NCBI RefSeq assembly: GCF_014873495.1
Contig: NZ_JADBGF010000001.1
Span: 9,300,001 to 9,364,000 of the forward strand
Length of the DNA: 64,000 nt
Origin: Streptomyces stelliscabiei
Lineage (GTDB): Bacteria; Actinomycetota; Actinomycetes; Streptomycetales; Streptomycetaceae
Direction: 5' to 3'
Shown in pieces: positions 16,915 through 24,996 of the stretch. Positions within the stretch are counted from its first letter, which is position 1; each line of letters begins with the position of its first letter. The position numbers and the translations under genes are program-made. A model generated the notes under the pieces. That model ran no database searches. It saw nothing but the letters and a program-made list of their open reading frames with translations, and was not told where the DNA came from.

Positions 16915-17964
16915 TCAGGCACCCGCCACCCCCACCCGGCCGGGAATCTCCCGGTCCCGGGCCCATCCCAGAACCTCTTCCACCCCCCAGGTGGTCACCA
17001 CCCGTTCCGCGGGTACCCCGCACTCTTCCGCCCGAGCACATCCGTGCACCTGCCACGTCAACTGCCCGGGCGCGTGCGCGTCCGTGTCGACGGAGAACAG
17101 GGCCCCCGCCTCCACGGCGGTCCGCAGCAGGCGCCGGGGCGGATCCAGCCGCTCGGGCCGTGAGTTGATCTCCACCGCCGTCCCCGTCTCCGCGCACGCC
17201 GCGAACACCGCCTCCGCGTCGAACTCCGACTCGGGCCGCCCCCGCCCGGTGACCAGCCGCCCCGTGCAGTGCCCCAGCACGTCGGAGTGCGGGTCGCGGA
17301 CGGCCGCCATCATTCGCCGGGTCATCGCGCGCGCGTCCATCCGCAGCTTGGAGTGCACGGACACCACCACCACGTCGAGCCGCTCCAGCAGCTCGGGCTC
17401 CTGGTCCAGCGAACCGTCGTCGAGGATGTCGCACTCGATACCGGTGAGCAGCCGGAACGGCGCCCAGGTCTCGTTCAGCGCGGCCACCACGTCGAGCTGC
17501 TCCCGCAGCCGCTCCGGGGACAGGCCCCGGGCGACGGTCAGCCGGGGGGAGTGGTCCGTGAGCACCGTCCACTCGTGGCCGAGGCGCGCGGCGGTCCGGC
17601 CCATCTCCTCGATCGGGCTGCCGCCGTCCGACCAGTCCGAGTGCACATGGCAGTCCCCCCGGATCAGCTCTCTCAGCTCCGCGCCCGCGCCACCCTCCGT
17701 GAGCGGGGCCTCGGCCCCCTGTTCCAGCTTGCGCAGGTAGGCGGGCACCTCCCCGGCCAGCGCCTCGCGCGCCACCTGCGCGGTCTTGGGCCCGACCCCC
17801 TTCAAGGACTCCAGCGAGCCCGCCGCCGCCCGTTCGGCCAGCTCGTCGGCCGACAGCGCCCCGAGCACGGCCGAGGCCGTACGGAACGCGCGTACGCGAT
17901 AGGTGGGAGCCCGGTCCCGCTCCAGCAGGAAAGCGATCCGATCCAGGGCCTCGACGGGATCCAT
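16915..17964 (-). CDS. PHP-domain phosphoesterase with N-terminal HhH region
   Basis: A 349-residue protein. The first ~85 residues resemble the helix-hairpin-helix part of family-X DNA polymerases (LESLKGVGPKTAQVAREAL). Residues from about 100 form a PHP domain with metal ligands in DCHVHSDWSDGG, VLTDHSP, VVVSVHSK, VLGHCTG and SVDTDAHAPGQ. No polymerase palm is visible between the two, so this is the short 'PHP domain-containing protein', perhaps a phosphatase or nuclease. ATG 17964 is preceded by GGAGG 4 nt upstream. Confidence 0.88.
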   Translation of the reverse strand: MDPVEALDRIAFLLERDRAPTYRVRAFRTASAVLGALSADELAERAAAGSLESLKGVGPKTAQVAREALAGEVPAYLRKLEQGAEAPLTEGGAGAELRELIRGDCHVHSDWSDGGSPIEEMGRTAARLGHEWTVLTDHSPRLTVARGLSPERLREQLDVVAALNETWAPFRLLTGIECDILDDGSLDQEPELLERLDVVVVSVHSKLRMDARAMTRRMMAAVRDPHSDVLGHCTGRLVTGRGRPESEFDAEAVFAACAETGTAVEINSRPERLDPPRRLLRTAVEAGALFSVDTDAHAPGQLTWQVHGCARAEECGVPAERVVTTWGVEEVLGWARDREIPGRVGVAGA

Positions 17965-17994
17965 GCCACCTCCAGCCTTCCGCTTCCAGCGTCA

Positions 17995-18056
17995 CCCCGT
18001 CCCCGGGTACCCGCACGGCGGCCGGCCCCGTCCCCGGCCACCCGCACGGCGGCCGG
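17995..18056. repeat. 31-bp tandem duplication
   Basis: Two adjacent 31-bp copies (17995-18025 and 18026-18056) are identical except for two bases in the middle (GGTA versus GCCA). Both end CCCGCACGGCGGCCGG. They sit directly upstream of the small gene at 18077 and behind the start of the divergent PHP gene. Confidence 0.85.
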
Positions 18057-18076
18057 AACCGCTCTACGCTCTAGAC

Positions 18077-18313
18077 ATGACCGAAAGCGCGAGCCCCTAC
18101 ATTTCCCACCCCCGGGTCATGGTGCTCGGGGTACAGCCCGGTACACCGCCGTTCCGGATCGTGGAGATCGACGGCCAGGTGGTCGGCGAGGCGAAGACGT
18201 TGACGGACGTCCTCCAGGCCGCGGCGGCGTTCGGGGTCGTCGTCCACGATCTCGACGACCCCGACCAGGTCCGCTGGGTCGGCGGCGACAAACTCACTTG
18301 GAGGCCGCGCTAG
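18077..18313 (+). CDS. Small conserved hypothetical protein
   Basis: A 78-residue protein (VMVLGVQPGTPPFRIVEIDG ... VGGDKLTW) of unknown function, with no signal peptide or membrane helix. ATG 18077 has no ribosome site, but TACGCT and TAGACA hexamers lie 4-16 bp upstream, so a leaderless message is possible. Its last 20 bp overlap the last codons of the convergent VanZ gene. Confidence 0.7.
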   Translation: MTESASPYISHPRVMVLGVQPGTPPFRIVEIDGQVVGEAKTLTDVLQAAAAFGVVVHDLDDPDQVRWVGGDKLTWRPR

Positions 18314-18956
18314 CACTCCCGCGGCGGCGGCTCACCCGCAGGCGCTGTGCCCAGGCGGCGCCGCGCGGTGTCCTCCGCGCGGGTGTCTTGCGTGCGGGAG
18401 CCCTGCGCGGGGCCGGTGCGGTCCTCGGCTCGCGCGGGGCGCGGGCGTGCACGGCCCGGCCGAGCCGCCGGCCCAGCAGCAGATAGCCCAGCAGCGCACC
18501 CGTCGTGTTGAGGATGACGTCGTCGATGTCGAACGCGCGTCCGGTGACGAGGGCGCCCTGCACCAGCTCGACCAGCAGCATCACCACCGCCGTCAGCGCG
18601 GGTACGCGCAGCAGGCCGCGCGCCCCGGGCGCCAGCACCGGGAGCAGGAAGCCGAACGGCACGCCCAGCAGGATGTTCCCGCCGACCTGTTTCAGCGCGT
18701 CGCGCGGGTCGGGGTGATGCCAGTAGAGCTCCAGCGAGCTGCCCGGAGTGAGGTTGCTGTGGGTGAGCGCCTCCGACGCCGGGGAGGGCTGGAGGGTGAG
18801 CCCGGCCAGGACCGCGCCGAACGCCACCATGGCCAGGAAGGCCAGTGCCATCGCCAGCAGCCGCAGAGGCAGCGGGAGTGGCCGTCGATCGTGCGGGGAC
18901 GCCGGGGGACGGCGGCCGGACGTCGTGGAACCGGAACGTGACGTGGTGCCGGCCAT
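18294..18956 (-). CDS. VanZ-family membrane protein
   Basis: A 220-residue protein with about four membrane helices (AMALAFLAMVAFGAVLAGL; NILLGVPFGFLLPVLAP; VPALTAVVMLLVELVQGAL; NTTGALLGYLLLGRRL). The VanZ signature includes N-I-L-L-x-x-P-F-G and D-x-x-D-V-I-L-N-T-x-G (FDIDDVILNTTG). The tail is rich in Arg, Ala and Pro. VanZ proteins are linked to low-level teicoplanin resistance in one system, but most are of unknown function. No other van gene is nearby except the decayed dipeptidase at 15.5 kb. Confidence 0.88.
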   Translation of the reverse strand: MAGTTSRSGSTTSGRRPPASPHDRRPLPLPLRLLAMALAFLAMVAFGAVLAGLTLQPSPASEALTHSNLTPGSSLELYWHHPDPRDALKQVGGNILLGVPFGFLLPVLAPGARGLLRVPALTAVVMLLVELVQGALVTGRAFDIDDVILNTTGALLGYLLLGRRLGRAVHARAPREPRTAPAPRRAPARKTPARRTPRGAAWAQRLRVSRRRGSASAASK

Positions 18957-19258
18957 GCGACCCTCCCGATGTCAACTGCCCTCTGTCCCCAAGCTGTTAC
19001 CCCTGAAGCGGTCCACGATTCCCACCCGGACGACCTGGGCGGGAAAGTCGTCCGCTGAACCTCGCAGGTTTCCCCTCGCCGGCCCTGGGCACTCCGGGAC
19101 GGGTGTGACAGGGGCCCGCTCCCGTTCGAGGGGTGCTGGGGAGGCACCCGGGAGTGGGAGGGCGTGGGAGGGCGCGTTCGTGCGCGGGCGGTGGTCGAGC
19201 CGGCGTACGGCGCGCCCTCCCCGAACCAGGGGAGGGCGCGGACCCGCGGCGGCGGACG
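18957..19258. other. Intergenic region holding VanZ promoter area and DUF4230 terminator
   Basis: About 300 bp without a supported gene. The left part is upstream of the VanZ gene. The right part contains a perfect terminator hairpin for the DUF4230 gene at 19211-19240. I see no further structured element. Confidence 0.6.
19211..19240 (-). terminator. Terminator of the DUF4230 gene
   Basis: A perfect 12-bp stem, CGCGCCCTCCCC (19211-19222) and GGGGAGGGCGCG (19229-19240), closes the loop GAACCA. It lies 18 bp after the stop of the leftward DUF4230 gene. Confidence 0.8.
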
Positions 19259-19915
19259 TCAGGACCCGTAGGTCACCTTCACCTCCTTGAAGCCGAGGGA
19301 CGTCAGGAGCCCTTCGAGCATGTCGGTGGTGTTGGCCTCGGCGCGGTCCGTGAGCTTGCTGTCCTTCGCGGCGTCGCCGATGTGCTTGACGGCCAGGCGC
19401 TGTACGGCCTGTTCGCCGTTGGGGTTGTCGGAGAACATGTCGCCGAGCCGGTCGAGCAGTCCGCGCTGCTTGGAGACCGCGTAGGAGTGCTCGGTGTCGA
19501 GGGCGGGCTTGCCCAGTCGCGCGTGCGGGAGGTTGATGGTGGCCGACGTGCGGTCCTCGTCGACCTTCACGTCGTCGTCGCCGACCTTGCCGAGGTCGAC
19601 GTAGGCGTCGACGGTGCCCGCGCCGACGTACAGCGTGCGGGTGCCGCGGATCGCGTCCGGCAGGTACTTGGCGTCCTTCTCCAGGTCGACGACCACCTGG
19701 AAGTTGCCCGAGGCGGCGTCGTAACGGCTCATGTCCTGGATGGACTTCAGGAGTGTGGGCCCCGAGCGGTCGTGCTCCTCGGTGCCGAACACGTCCTTCA
19801 GTCCCCCGAAGACCAGCATCCGCAGCGCGGCCAGCAGCACCACGATGAGGATGACCACGCCGATGAGCAGCTTGGCCCAGCCGGGCAGCCGCGTGCGCTT
19901 GATGGACGTCGTCAT
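19259..19915 (-). CDS. DUF4230 membrane-anchored protein
   Basis: A 218-residue protein with a short basic N-terminus, one membrane helix at about residues 12-34 (WAKLLIGVVILIVVLLAALRML) and an outside domain matching DUF4230 (FQVVVDLEKDAKYLPDAIRG, TRTLYVGAGTVDAYVDLG). Its biochemical role is unknown. ATG 19915 has GGAGG 9 nt upstream. Confidence 0.88.
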   Translation of the reverse strand: MTTSIKRTRLPGWAKLLIGVVILIVVLLAALRMLVFGGLKDVFGTEEHDRSGPTLLKSIQDMSRYDAASGNFQVVVDLEKDAKYLPDAIRGTRTLYVGAGTVDAYVDLGKVGDDDVKVDEDRTSATINLPHARLGKPALDTEHSYAVSKQRGLLDRLGDMFSDNPNGEQAVQRLAVKHIGDAAKDSKLTDRAEANTTDMLEGLLTSLGFKEVKVTYGS

Positions 19916-20112
19916 GTCGACGGTCCTCCTTCCTGCTTCAACGATTGCCCGCAAACACCCTGGGGGAACGCCGAGCCGCTGATTGTCCGCAATCGGCCGT
20001 AGGGGGTGGGGTGGGCCGCGTCCGGGCGGCCGCAATCGATCGGCGTACGCGGGGCGGCCAGTAGCATGAGCCGCGCCACCCGTAATGATCATGTTCATAC
20101 GAGGAGCCGACC

Positions 20113-21066
20113 GTGCGTGACATCGCCGTCTTCACCGGCAGCGCCCACCCCGAGCTGGCGGACGAGGTGTGCGCGCACCTGGGGGTGCCGCTGAGCCCGT
20201 CCCGGGTGAGCCGTTTCGCCAACGACTGCCTGGAGGTGCAGCTCCAGGCCAACTGCCGGGAGAAGGACGTGTTCCTGGTGCAGCCGCTCGTCGCGCCCGT
20301 CCAGGAGCACCTGGTCGAGCTGCTGCTGATGTGCGACGCGGCACGCGGTGCCTCGGCCGGCCGCATCACCGTGGTCATGCCGCACTACTCCTACGCCCGC
20401 TCCGACAAGAAGGACGCGCCGCGGATCTCGCTCGGCGGCCGACTGGTGGCCGACCTGATGGTGTCGGCGGGCGCCGGCCGCGTCCTCGCCATGACCCTGC
20501 ACTCACCGCAGGTGCACGGCTTCTTCTCGGTGCCGGTCGACCATCTGCACGCGTTGCGCGAACTGGCGGCGCACTTCCGGCAGTACGACCTGTCGCGTAC
20601 GACGGTCGTCTCGCCGGACCTGGGCAACGCCAAGGAGGCGGCGGCGTTCGCGCGGATGATCGGGGCGCAGGTCGCGGCGGGTGCCAAGCAGCGGTTCGCG
20701 GACGACCGGGTGAGCATCAACTCGGTGATCGGCGAGGTCGCCGGGCGGGATGTGATCGTTCTCGACGACGAGATCGCCAAGGGCAGTACGGTTCTCGAAC
20801 TACTGGAGCGGCTGCGGGAGTTGGGGCCGCGATCGATCCGGGTGGCGTGCACGCACGGGCTGTTCGCGGCGGGTGCCCTCAAGAGGCTGAGCGCGCAGCC
20901 CGACATCCTGGAGATCGTCTGCACCAACACCGTGCCCGTGCCGGTCGAGGAGCGTACCGAGAAGCTCAGGATCCTCTCCATCGCGCCGGCGCTCGCGGAG
21001 GCCGTGCGCCGCATCCACAACGGCGAGTCCGTCAGTGCTTTGTTCGACGCGCCGTCGAGGGAGTAG
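20113..21066 (+). CDS. Ribose-phosphate pyrophosphokinase paralogue (PRPP synthase)
   Basis: A 317-residue PRPP synthase homologue. It keeps the ATP/ribose-phosphate parts (FANDCLEVQLQANCREKDVF, MPHYSYARSDKKDAPRISL) and the metal/regulatory helix (LHSPQVHGFF). The PRPP-binding loop reads VLDDEIAKGSTV, whereas housekeeping enzymes have the pattern V-x-D-x-x-D-T-G-G-T. This suggests a divergent paralogue, perhaps with altered kinetics or regulation. GTG 20113 is the start. It is solitary, and converges on the STAS gene across a G-rich spacer. Confidence 0.9.
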   Translation: MRDIAVFTGSAHPELADEVCAHLGVPLSPSRVSRFANDCLEVQLQANCREKDVFLVQPLVAPVQEHLVELLLMCDAARGASAGRITVVMPHYSYARSDKKDAPRISLGGRLVADLMVSAGAGRVLAMTLHSPQVHGFFSVPVDHLHALRELAAHFRQYDLSRTTVVSPDLGNAKEAAAFARMIGAQVAAGAKQRFADDRVSINSVIGEVAGRDVIVLDDEIAKGSTVLELLERLRELGPRSIRVACTHGLFAAGALKRLSAQPDILEIVCTNTVPVPVEERTEKLRILSIAPALAEAVRRIHNGESVSALFDAPSRE

Positions 21067-21134
21067 CGGGGGCAGCGAAGGGGGCGGGGGGAGGGGTGGG
21101 GTGGGGCTTGGAGGGGGCTTGGGGGAGGGGGCGA
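21067..21134 (+). repeat. G-run tract with G-quadruplex potential
   Basis: A strongly strand-biased spacer between two convergent genes. The top strand has at least nine runs of four to six G separated by one to seven bases (for example GGGGGCGGGGGGAGGGG). The composition is extreme even for this genome. It could form a G-quadruplex in DNA or in read-through RNA from the PRPP synthase gene. Confidence 0.65.
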
Positions 21135-21153
21135 CAAGGGCTGGGCGGCGGGG

Positions 21154-21537
21154 TCATAACGTGCCGGTCGCGGCCTCGGACTGTTCCAGGGCCGCCTCCA
21201 GCGAGGGGGCGGGCGGCAGCAGCCGGGCCAGTCCGGTGACCTTGAGGACGCGCAGGGTGAGCGGGTGGGTGCAGACCAGCCGCAGTTCGCCGTCGCGGTC
21301 GAGCACCCGCTGCCGGGCCCGGTAGAGCAGCCGCAGACCCGAGCAGTCGAAGAACTCGACATGCCGCAGGTCGATCACGATCCGGGCGCCGGGGCCGCTC
21401 GTCACCGCGTCGAGGTGCGGGATGATCTCCACGGCCGCCGCGATGTCGATCTCGCCGTGGAGTTCGAGCACGGTACGGCCGCGGTCCGTGCGGACGCGCA
21501 GGTACCCGGTCGTGGGCGGTGTGGGGTCGCTCGACAC
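21154..21537 (-). CDS. STAS-domain anti-sigma factor antagonist
   Basis: A 127-residue SpoIIAA/RsbV-type protein. The STAS fold covers almost the whole length, with VLELHGEIDIAAA and the phosphorylation site region DLRHVEFFDCSGLRLL, in which the Ser of DCSG is the usual kinase target. Such proteins free a sigma factor by binding its anti-sigma kinase when unphosphorylated. No anti-sigma kinase is next to it. GTG 21537 lies 10 nt after GGAGG. Another STAS protein is at 59018-59497. Confidence 0.88.
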   Translation of the reverse strand: MSSDPTPPTTGYLRVRTDRGRTVLELHGEIDIAAAVEIIPHLDAVTSGPGARIVIDLRHVEFFDCSGLRLLYRARQRVLDRDGELRLVCTHPLTLRVLKVTGLARLLPPAPSLEAALEQSEAATGTL

Positions 21538-21708
21538 GACGGCATCGCCTCCAACCGGACTGAGTGAGGACGGGCATGAGGGCAGACAGGAGAGCAACAC
21601 CCGTCCCTGCACTGCAAGTTACCCCCGTCAGGGTGAATTTCAGCATGTTCGATTGACATATGTCTTTGATTTCTCCGGCAATCCGTCCGGAGTTTTGCGC
21701 AGAGTGCC

Positions 21709-22155
21709 CTACGACAGGGCGTGCCAGGCCCTGGACAGTGCCTGCCGGAACTGGTCGGCCTGGTGTGGGGTGAGGCCGCTGAGCATGCGTTCCTCCAGGT
21801 CACGCATGGGTTCGGCGTAGCGCGCGAGCAGCTCGCGCCCCTCGTCGGTCAGCAGGATCAGCAGCTCGCGCCGGTTGCGCGGATTGCGCTCCCGGCGCAC
21901 GAGTCCCCGGTTCTCCAGACTGCGCACGACGTCGGCGATGGACTGGGCCGTGACGAAGGAGTCGCGGGCGAGCTGGGCGGCCGAGAGCCCGTCGTGCCGC
22001 TCCAGCACGGTCAGGGACGTGTACTGCAGGGCCGTGATCCCGGCCGGCCTGACCAGCTCGTCCAGGTGCGAGCGGACAACCAGCTCGACCTGCTTGACCA
22101 TGTAGAGGAGGGAGGGGGGTGCCTTGGTGCCGACCATGGGGTCAGCGTAGGGCAT
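21709..22155 (-). CDS. MarR-family regulator of the aldehyde/alcohol dehydrogenase pair
   Basis: A 148-residue winged-helix regulator with the MarR core ITALQYTSLTVLERHDGLSA, the recognition helix region FVTAQSIADVVRSLENRGLV and the wing RERNPRNRRELLILLT. ATG 22155 is used; ATG 22137 is possible, and neither has a clear ribosome site, so the message may be leaderless. It is divergent from the dehydrogenase genes, and two related palindromes lie between. The inducer is probably an aldehyde, phenolic acid or similar compound handled by the dehydrogenases, which is inference. Confidence 0.88.
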   Translation of the reverse strand: MPYADPMVGTKAPPSLLYMVKQVELVVRSHLDELVRPAGITALQYTSLTVLERHDGLSAAQLARDSFVTAQSIADVVRSLENRGLVRRERNPRNRRELLILLTDEGRELLARYAEPMRDLEERMLSGLTPHQADQFRQALSRAWHALS

Positions 22156-22157
22156 TG

Positions 22158-22209
22158 ACAGGAAACCTGTGTGTAATGAGACTGCGAACCAACAGGATTC
22201 CTGTTGGTT
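22158..22209. promoter_or_regulatory. Paired MarR operator candidates
   Basis: ACAGGAAACCTGT (22158-22170) and a 23-bp perfect palindrome at 22187-22209 whose core is ACAGGATTCCTGT share the pattern ACAGGAwwCCTGT. The larger one extends to arms AACCAACAGGA/TCCTGTTGGTT around a single T. They lie between the divergent MarR and aldehyde dehydrogenase genes; the first sits 2 bp before the MarR start. Confidence 0.75.
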
Positions 22210-22263
22210 GAAGATTTGGCGATCAATGCCGAAGCGAGCTTGATCAAGGCTGAGGAGTGGGCA

Positions 22264-23721
22264 ATGACGACCACCTTCGAGAGCGGGCCCGGGCGGCTGT
22301 TCATCGGTGGACAGTGGCTCGACGCGACCGACGGAGCACGTGCCGACGTGATCGACCCGTCCACGGGCCAGGTGGTCACGACGGTCGCGGAGGCGGGCGC
22401 CGCCGATGTGGACGCCGCCGTGCGCGCCGCGCGCGAGGCGTTCGACAGCGGTACGTGGTCCGGGCTGAGCGGCCGTGAGCGCGGCCGGATCCTGCACCGC
22501 GTGGCCGAGTTGATCCGGGAGAACGCCGATGAGATCGCGGCCCTGGAGAGCCGTGACGTGGGCAAGCCCATCACCCTGGCCCACGCCGTCGACGTGACGA
22601 ACGCGGCCAACGACTACGAGTACTACGCCTCCCTGGCCTGGTCCCTGGACGGCTCCGCCCGTGACGTCCCGAACAACCGCCTCGCGTACACCAGGCGCGG
22701 GCCGATCGGTGTGGTCGGCGCGATCACCCCGTTCAACTTCCCGCTGATCCTGGCCGGCAGCAAGATCGCCCCCGCCCTGGCGGCCGGCAACACGGTCGTG
22801 CACAAGCCCGCCGAGGAGACCCCGCTCAGCGCCCTCTACATGGCGGGCCTCCTGCAGAAGGCCGGCGTCCCGGACGGTGTCTACAACGTGGTCACCGGCA
22901 CGGGCCCGGTCGCGGGCGAGGCGCTGCTGCGCAACCCCGGCGTCGACAAGATCGCCTTCACCGGCTCCACCGCCACCGGCCGGCACGCGGCGAGCGTCGC
23001 CGGGGAGGGCCTGAAGCAGGTCACCATGGAACTGGGCGGCAACGCCGCCCACCTCGTCTTCGAGGACGCCGACATCGAGAAGGCCATCGGCGCCATCATC
23101 AAGGGCTTCGTCTTCAACACCGGCCAGTTCTGCATGGGCGGCCCCCGCCTGCTGGTCGCCCGCTCGGTCCACGACACCGTCCTCGGCATCCTCGCCGAGG
23201 CCGTGCCCGGCGTGCCCATCGGCGACCCCCGCCGGCCCGAGACGGTCATCGGCCCGATGGCGGGCGAGCGGCACCTGAAGAAGGTCGAGGACTACGTCGA
23301 GCTGGCCCGCAAGGAGGGCGGCCGCATCGTCTGCGGCGGCGAGCGCCTCGACCTGGACGGCGGCTACTACTACAAGCCCACCGTCATCGCCGACCTCGCC
23401 AACGACTCCCGCGTCGTGCAGGAGGAGGTCTTCGGTCCGGTCCTCACCGTGCAGCCCTTCGACTCCGAGGACGAGGCCGTCGAGCTGGCCAACTCCACGC
23501 CGTACGGCCTCGCCTCCGGCATCCAGACCACGGACCTCACCCGTGCCCACCGCGTCGCCGACCGCCTCCAGGCCGGCATCGTCTGGGTCAACGACTGGCC
23601 GATGCTCGACCCCGCCGTGCCCTTCGGCGGCGTGAAGGCCTCCGGCTTCGGCCGCGAGTACGGTCCCGAGGCCCTGGAGTCCTACACCAAGGTCAAGTCC
23701 GTCGTCGTCTCGCTCGACTGA
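22264..23721 (+). CDS. NAD(P)-dependent aldehyde dehydrogenase
   Basis: A 485-residue ALDH. It contains the cofactor region GAITPFNFPL, FTGSTATG, the general base Glu about 256 (ELGGNAAHLVF) and the catalytic Cys about 290 in TGQFCMGG; GPVLTVQPF and PFGGVKASGFGREYG close the fold. It oxidises an aldehyde to the acid. ATG 22264 follows GAGGAG by 6 nt. The zinc alcohol dehydrogenase starts 32 bp downstream, so the two probably convert an alcohol to an acid in sequence under the divergent MarR regulator. Confidence 0.93.
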   Translation: MTTTFESGPGRLFIGGQWLDATDGARADVIDPSTGQVVTTVAEAGAADVDAAVRAAREAFDSGTWSGLSGRERGRILHRVAELIRENADEIAALESRDVGKPITLAHAVDVTNAANDYEYYASLAWSLDGSARDVPNNRLAYTRRGPIGVVGAITPFNFPLILAGSKIAPALAAGNTVVHKPAEETPLSALYMAGLLQKAGVPDGVYNVVTGTGPVAGEALLRNPGVDKIAFTGSTATGRHAASVAGEGLKQVTMELGGNAAHLVFEDADIEKAIGAIIKGFVFNTGQFCMGGPRLLVARSVHDTVLGILAEAVPGVPIGDPRRPETVIGPMAGERHLKKVEDYVELARKEGGRIVCGGERLDLDGGYYYKPTVIADLANDSRVVQEEVFGPVLTVQPFDSEDEAVELANSTPYGLASGIQTTDLTRAHRVADRLQAGIVWVNDWPMLDPAVPFGGVKASGFGREYGPEALESYTKVKSVVVSLD

Positions 23722-23753
23722 GCGCCTCCCCGGAATCCAAGGAGTTCATGAGC

Positions 23754-24863
23754 ATGTCCACCACCACACGCGCCGCCGTGGTCGAGTCCGGGGGCGCGCC
23801 CTTCACCCTCTCCGAGGTCGTCCTCGACCAGCCGGCCCCGGGCGAGGTCCTGGTCCGCATGGTCGCCGCCGGGCTCTGCCACACCGACCTGGGGGTCGCG
23901 AGCGGCGGGCTGCCCTTCCCGCTGCCCGGCGTGCTGGGCCACGAGGGCGCCGGTGTCGTCGAGGCCGTCGGCCCGGGCGTCACCTCCGTCGTGCCCGGCG
24001 ACCACGTCGTGCTGTCCTTCACCTCCTGCGGCACCTGCCCGAACTGCCGGGACGGGCACCCGGCGTACTGCGCCACCTGGCTGCCGCTGAACCTGCTCGG
24101 CGGACGCCGGGCCGACGGCACCAGCACCATCAGCCGCGACGGCCAGGACCTCGGCGGGCACTTCTTCGGCCAGTCCTCCTTCGCCGAGCGCGCCCTGGTC
24201 GACGAGCGCGGTCTCGTCAAGGTCGACCCGGACGTACCGCTGGACTCCATCGCCCCGCTCGGCTGCGGCGTCCAGACCGGTGTCGGCGCCGTCTGGAACG
24301 TGCTGGAGCCCCGCGCGGGCAGCACCCTCGTCGTCCTCGGCGCCGGAGCCGTCGGTCTGTCCGCCGTGATGGCGGCGGCCCTCACCCCCGCGACGACGGT
24401 CATCGCCGTCGACAAGGTCGGTGAGCGGCTGGACCTGGCCAAGGAGCTGGGCGCCACCCACACGGTGAACGCCGGCGAGGCCGCCGACATCACCGAGGCG
24501 GTCATGGAGATCACCGGCGGCCGGGGCGCCGACGGCGTCGTCGAGACCACCGGCAGCGTCTTCGTGCTCCGCAAGGGCGTCGACGCCCTCGCCGCGCGGG
24601 GCACGCTCGTCATCGTGGGCGCCCCGCCGTTCGGCACCGAGGTCTCCCTCGACGTCAACGGCATGCTCGGCGGGAAGCGCGTCGTCGGCCTCACCCTCGG
24701 CGACAACGAGATCCAGACCGCCATCCCGGTCCTGGTCCAGCTGGTGAAGGAGGGCAAGCTCCCGCTCGACCGGCTGATCAGCCGCTACAAGTTCGAGGAC
24801 ATCGGCCAGGCGGTCGCCGACATGAGCGGCGGCAGGAGCATCAAGCCCGTGCTGACGTTCTGA
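23754..24863 (+). CDS. Zinc-dependent alcohol dehydrogenase (aryl-alcohol type)
   Basis: A 369-residue medium-chain dehydrogenase. Catalytic zinc ligands are in GLCHTDLGV and GHEGAGVVE. The four structural-zinc cysteines are in SCGTCPNCRDGHPAYC. The Rossmann motif is VVLGAGAVGLSAV. The shape is that of the aryl/benzyl-alcohol dehydrogenase group. ATG 23754 is preferred over 23748 because AAGGAG then stands 9 nt upstream. It forms an operon with the aldehyde dehydrogenase. Confidence 0.9.
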   Translation: MSTTTRAAVVESGGAPFTLSEVVLDQPAPGEVLVRMVAAGLCHTDLGVASGGLPFPLPGVLGHEGAGVVEAVGPGVTSVVPGDHVVLSFTSCGTCPNCRDGHPAYCATWLPLNLLGGRRADGTSTISRDGQDLGGHFFGQSSFAERALVDERGLVKVDPDVPLDSIAPLGCGVQTGVGAVWNVLEPRAGSTLVVLGAGAVGLSAVMAAALTPATTVIAVDKVGERLDLAKELGATHTVNAGEAADITEAVMEITGGRGADGVVETTGSVFVLRKGVDALAARGTLVIVGAPPFGTEVSLDVNGMLGGKRVVGLTLGDNEIQTAIPVLVQLVKEGKLPLDRLISRYKFEDIGQAVADMSGGRSIKPVLTF

Positions 24864-24996
24864 CGGGTTCCGACGTCCCGAGGAGCCATCTCCCGCCGGG
24901 GCACGTACTCCCCGCGTGACCCCGGCCCTGGGGGTGACCCGTACACCGGGTCATCCACAGGGCCGTCGCACGTCCTGACCCGGGGCGGGGTGCGGT

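Noticed and set aside
18294..18956. Glycopeptide resistance cluster (VanZ plus VanX-like remnant)
   Set aside because: The VanX-like gene is destroyed, vanH, vanA, vanR and vanS are absent, and VanZ-family proteins are common without resistance.
22138..23550. Upstream extension of the MarR frame across the aldehyde dehydrogenase gene
   Set aside because: MarR similarity begins only at 22155; the extension is the antisense of the ALDH gene.
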